This document shows, piece by piece, positions 6,050 through 8,992 of a stretch of 8,992 bases of DNA. Under the pieces are notes generated by a model, which worked only from the letters and a program-made list of their open reading frames with translations, made no database searches and was not told where the DNA came from. Position numbers and translations under genes: made by a program. Position 1 is the first letter of the stretch, and each line of letters opens with the position of its first letter. Source of the stretch: Tangfeifania sp. GTDB lineage: Bacteria > Bacteroidota > Bacteroidia > Bacteroidales > Prolixibacteraceae. The stretch is from contig JAGYMR010000106.1 of assembly GCA_018400515.1 (NCBI GenBank), positions 1 to 8,992 on the forward strand, given 5' to 3'.

Positions 6050-6090
6050 TTTTAAAAACCTGATCCCCGGGAAAAGGTAATTTCCCGGGG
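6050..6090 (-). terminator. intrinsic terminator of the proVWX operon
   Basis: A perfect 10-bp stem is formed by CCCCGGGAAA (6065-6074) and TTTCCCGGGG (6081-6090) with a six-base loop. It starts nine bases past the proX stop codon in the direction of transcription. On the - strand the stem is followed by ATCAGGTTTTT, a short T-run a few bases downstream. The + strand side has no T-run, so the orientation fits the operon. Confidence 0.75.
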
Positions 6091-6099
6091 AAACGGTTA

Positions 6100-6966
6100 C
6101 TATTCAAACCAGTTGTCAACCCGGGTTTTATTGGACTGGTACCATTTTTCAGCACCGCCCTCTTCTCCGTCGAGCTTAATGGCCCCCATCAGGCTGTAAA
6201 GCTGTTCTTCGCGCAGGTTGAAGTTTTTAAAGAAATTGGCCACTTCAGGCATATCTTCTTCAAACCCCGTTCTTGAAACAATCGCGCAAACATCTTTCGG
6301 ATAGATCCCTTTGGGGTCTTCCAGGTATTTCAGGTCAAAATTGGCCCATTTGAAATGGGGTTTCCAGCCGGTAATAACGATCCACTCATCGTTAGCGACG
6401 GCTTTTTCGAGGCTGGCGACCATGGCGGGACCACTGGAAGTAATCTGTTCAAAATCCAGGTCATACTCTTCAATGGCCTTTAGCGTATTGGCGTGGATAC
6501 CAGCACCGCTGCCGATACCAATGATCTTCCCGTCAAATTTATCCACATGATCGTTCAATTCCGTAATGGAATTGATGGTTACATAGGAAGGAACAACAAG
6601 TCCGGTAGTACCCCCACTAAAAGATTCACCGAGTTTAACAAGGTCGTCGCCGTAGTCCTCCCAGTAAGGTGCGTGGGTATTAGGCAACCAGGCATCCAGA
6701 AAGACATCCCCTTTCGGGTCATCTTTTGACAACTCGCCGTAGATGAGTCCCGGTTCCAGGTTGACAATCTCAACTTTATACCCTTTGTCTTCCAGGGCCA
6801 CTTTGGCCAGGTGGGTAAAAGCGACACCCTCGGCCCAGTTCGGGTATAATATGGTCACTTCCTGCTGTTCTTCCTCTTTTTTTCCTCCTTTACAGGAGCT
6901 AATGGCAACAGCCATTGCCAAAACAATAAAAAGACTTAATAATTTTCTAAACTTCAACATAGTCAT
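6100..6966 (-). CDS. proX: glycine betaine/proline betaine ABC transporter, substrate-binding lipoprotein
   Basis: The protein is 288 residues with an OpuAC-type binding domain. The N-terminus is a lipoprotein signal (basic start, hydrophobic 9-21, lipobox ISSC, lipidated Cys25) followed by a Lys/Glu-rich linker. It would be anchored in a membrane facing the periplasm. Binding-domain landmarks are VTILYPNWAEGVAFTHL (38-54), DVFLDAWLPNTHAPYW (87-102), IGIGSGAGIHANT (149-161) and VITGWKPHFKWA (197-208). The tryptophans in these (44, 93, 102, 201, 207) are candidates for the aromatic cage that holds a quaternary ammonium group in this family. Which of them line the pocket is inference. A second in-frame ATG lies two codons in (6960) and could be the real start. 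The gene follows proW by 21 bases and is last in the operon. Confidence 0.93.
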   Translation of the reverse strand: MTMLKFRKLLSLFIVLAMAVAISSCKGGKKEEEQQEVTILYPNWAEGVAFTHLAKVALEDKGYKVEIVNLEPGLIYGELSKDDPKGDVFLDAWLPNTHAPYWEDYGDDLVKLGESFSGGTTGLVVPSYVTINSITELNDHVDKFDGKIIGIGSGAGIHANTLKAIEEYDLDFEQITSSGPAMVASLEKAVANDEWIVITGWKPHFKWANFDLKYLEDPKGIYPKDVCAIVSRTGFEEDMPEVANFFKNFNLREEQLYSLMGAIKLDGEEGGAEKWYQSNKTRVDNWFE

Positions 6967-6987
6967 TCAATTTTTTAAGGTTAATAC

Positions 6988-7854
6988 TTATTTTTTATTT
7001 GCAATTGCTTGTGTAATCCTGTCCAGAATAATCGCCAGGACAACAATTCCTAAACCAGATTCGAACCCTTTGGCAATATCATTTTGCTGGATTCCCTGGT
7101 AAACGACACTTCCAAGGCCTTTGGCCCCTACCATGGAGGCAATAACAACCATCGACAGTGCCAGCAGGATAACCTGGTTGATACCGGCAAGAATAGTAGG
7201 CATGGCCAGGGGTAACTGGATCTTATACAGGATCTGGTTTTCGTTGGCCCCAAACGCCCTGCCGGCTTCGATCACATCGGGCTGAACATTTCGTATTCCA
7301 AGGTTGGTCAACCGAACGGCCGGGGGGAGTGAAAAAATAACGGTGGCAATAACCCCGGGGGTATTTCCCACACTGAAAAAGAAGATCGCCGGGATCAGGT
7401 AAACGAAAGCAGGCATGGTCTGCATAAAGTCAAGGACCGGCCGGATGATGCCATCGGCGATATTGCTTTTTGCCGAGAGGATTCCAAAAGGAATACCGAG
7501 AATCAGGGCAATGATCGTTGAAACAAGCACCAGGGTGGTTGTTTGAATGGCCTCTTCCCAATAGCCCATAGCACGAATGAGCAACAGTCCGAGAATAACA
7601 AAAACCACGAATCCGATGGCTTGTTTAAAGCCTTCCTTTTTGATCAGTTTCCCTTTTGCTTTTGCATAGTAGGCAAGAAATGAAATCACCACCAGAAAAA
7701 CGATAAACGGAATAGCAAGTAAAACCCCGTTCAGATTTTCTACCGTCCATCCGATGCCGCTGTCAATCGAGCTCCAGACAACCGAAAGGTTGCTTTCCAA
7801 AGCATCAATACCGCTTTCAATATATTTTCCAACGTTTATTATTCTATCTTCCAT
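6988..7854 (-). CDS. proW: glycine betaine/proline ABC transporter permease
   Basis: I start this at ATG 7854 (288 residues, MEDRIINVGK), one base after the proV stop (TAG-T-ATG). A TTG start eight codons earlier would overlap proV and is less likely. The protein has a soluble, amphipathic N-terminus (1-42), as ProW proteins do, then hydrophobic segments near 43-63, 78-96, 104-127, 148-178, 223-243 and 263-277. The ABC-permease EAA loop that docks on the ATPase is EAGRAFGANENQILYKIQLP (196-215). Together with ProV it forms the membrane channel for compatible-solute import. Close spacing implies translational coupling and equal expression with proV. Confidence 0.94.
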   Translation of the reverse strand: MEDRIINVGKYIESGIDALESNLSVVWSSIDSGIGWTVENLNGVLLAIPFIVFLVVISFLAYYAKAKGKLIKKEGFKQAIGFVVFVILGLLLIRAMGYWEEAIQTTTLVLVSTIIALILGIPFGILSAKSNIADGIIRPVLDFMQTMPAFVYLIPAIFFFSVGNTPGVIATVIFSLPPAVRLTNLGIRNVQPDVIEAGRAFGANENQILYKIQLPLAMPTILAGINQVILLALSMVVIASMVGAKGLGSVVYQGIQQNDIAKGFESGLGIVVLAIILDRITQAIANKK

Positions 7855-7855
7855 A

Positions 7856-8992
7856 CTATAGTTCGTTTGCTTTATCAATTAAATCATCCATCTCTTCATG
7901 GTCGAACCGGGTTGATTCGATAATTAACGAAGTCTGGGTAACAAGCCCGAGCAGTTTCCCGCTCTCTTCGTCAACCACAGCCAGGGGATGGTGATGTCCG
8001 GTAATAAGCGGAAGCATCTCTTCCACGGTATAATGCCTATAGACACTGGGTACTTCGGTTTGAAGCGCTGACTCCACCGTTTTCTCTTTTTTGTCTGCGA
8101 GCCGGAGCATATCTTCGAGCCATACATGGCCAAGGAACTTGCCGTCCTGGTCTTCCACGGGAAGCACATCCACACTGGCCGACCGCATTTTACGGATAGC
8201 TCCTTTGGGTCCGTCTTTCTTAAACTGGACAACCGTCGGTTTTTTGAACATGAGGGTTTCCGCAGTGATAATGGTTTTGCGGTCCACTTTTTCAACAAAA
8301 GCCTCGACATAATCGGTAGCGGGATTGGTCAGGATCTCTTCGGCCGTTCCGATCTGTTCCACGATTCCATCTTTCATAATAGCAATGCGGTCGCCCACTT
8401 TCATGGCTTCGTCCAGGTCGTGGGTAATAAAGACAATGGTTTTATGCAGTTTGTTCTGAATGGACAGCAACTCGTCCTGCATATCCGATTTGATCAGGGG
8501 GTCGAGTGCTGAAAAGGCCTCATCCATGAGCAGCACATCGGTATCGTTGGCCAGGGCTCGGGCGAGGCCGACCCGTTGCTGCATACCTCCCGACATTTCC
8601 GAGGGGTACTGATCTTCATATCCCTCCAGACCAACGGTTTTCAATGCTTCCCTGCCGCGTCTGTCTCTTTCCTCCTTTGATTCACCCCGGATCTCCAGTC
8701 CAAAAGCGGCATTCTCCAGAATGGTCCTGTGAGGAAGCAGTCCGAATTTCTGGAACACCATACTCATTTCGGTACGGCGGGTTGTCAGCAGCTGTTTATT
8801 GGTATCCCGGGTAATGTCGTGCTTCTTAAAAAACACCCTACCCGATGTGGGTTCATTAAGCCTGTTCAGGCAGCGGATAAGCGTTGACTTTCCGCTGCCT
8901 GACAATCCCATGATAACAAAAATTTCGCCTTTTTTGATATCAAAGCTGGCTTTATTGACCCCAACAGTACATTTGGTTTTTTTAAGAATTTC
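7856..8992 (-). CDS. proV: glycine betaine/proline ABC transporter ATP-binding protein (5' end beyond window)
   Basis: The frame stays open to the right edge, giving 378 residues without a start. The edge residues EILKKTKCTVGVNKASFDI match the usual ProV N-terminal region, so about 20 residues are missing. An internal Met at 8911 is not the start, since it lies inside IMGLSGSGKST. Counting from the edge: Walker A GLSGSGKST (29-37), Q-loop Gln81, signature MSGGMQQR (133-140), Walker B VLLMDEAFSALDP (153-165), and H-loop His191. Two CBS domains follow (about 250-305 and 310-360), then a short acidic tail rich in Glu and Asp. The protein energises import of glycine betaine or related osmoprotectants at the cytoplasmic face. 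In OpuA-type transporters the CBS pair senses ionic strength and c-di-AMP. The operon promoter lies outside the window. Confidence 0.95.
   Translation of the reverse strand, partial: EILKKTKCTVGVNKASFDIKKGEIFVIMGLSGSGKSTLIRCLNRLNEPTSGRVFFKKHDITRDTNKQLLTTRRTEMSMVFQKFGLLPHRTILENAAFGLEIRGESKEERDRRGREALKTVGLEGYEDQYPSEMSGGMQQRVGLARALANDTDVLLMDEAFSALDPLIKSDMQDELLSIQNKLHKTIVFITHDLDEAMKVGDRIAIMKDGIVEQIGTAEEILTNPATDYVEAFVEKVDRKTIITAETLMFKKPTVVQFKKDGPKGAIRKMRSASVDVLPVEDQDGKFLGHVWLEDMLRLADKKEKTVESALQTEVPSVYRHYTVEEMLPLITGHHHPLAVVDEESGKLLGLVTQTSLIIESTRFDHEEMDDLIDKANEL

Noticed and set aside
7058..7068. ATTCGAACCC, similar to a tRNA T-arm
   Set aside because: It is inside the proW coding sequence, with no surrounding cloverleaf.
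8126..8512. 128-codon ORF antisense to proV
   Set aside because: It lies wholly within the conserved ATPase and CBS coding sequence, and its composition follows the reverse complement.

Overview
The window reads as ordinary chromosomal DNA from a member of the Bacteroidota. Three things point there. The AroE and DUF368 proteins have Bacteroidota-like sequences and sit as an overlapping pair. Shine-Dalgarno sequences are mostly absent. At least one promoter matches the Bacteroidota type (TTTG, then TAnnTTTG). A glycine-betaine uptake operon hints at a saline or osmotically variable habitat, but that is inference. I see no insertion sequence, phage gene, CRISPR array, rRNA or tRNA.

Left part (1-2308, + strand): a possible C-terminal tail of an upstream gene, a DUF368/PopT-type polyprenyl-phosphate translocase, shikimate dehydrogenase (aroE, overlapping it by the ATGA junction), and after 94 bases a low-molecular-weight protein tyrosine phosphatase. 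Middle part (2320-4992): an MgtC/SapB-family membrane protein and a MaoC-fold hydratase, both on the - strand, then a DMT/EamA transporter on the + strand. A roughly 370-base intergenic stretch, rich in inverted repeats, separates the hydratase and transporter starts. Right part (5018-8992, - strand): a DUF1080 lipoprotein with a well-formed promoter, then the proV-proW-proX operon. Read in transcription order this is ATPase with two CBS domains (N-terminus beyond the window), permease, then lipoprotein binding protein, and it ends in a strong 10-bp stem-loop.

The genes fall into small functional groups: lipid-carrier recycling plus aromatic biosynthesis on the left, and osmoprotectant import on the right. 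The middle genes are single genes without clear pathway partners. No obviously novel multi-gene system is present. The signals most worth a second look are non-coding: the structured leader before the EamA transporter, the 23-bp-period repeats with short leader ORFs before the mgtC-like gene, and a cluster of mutually exclusive inverted repeats between the DUF1080 promoter and the proX terminator.
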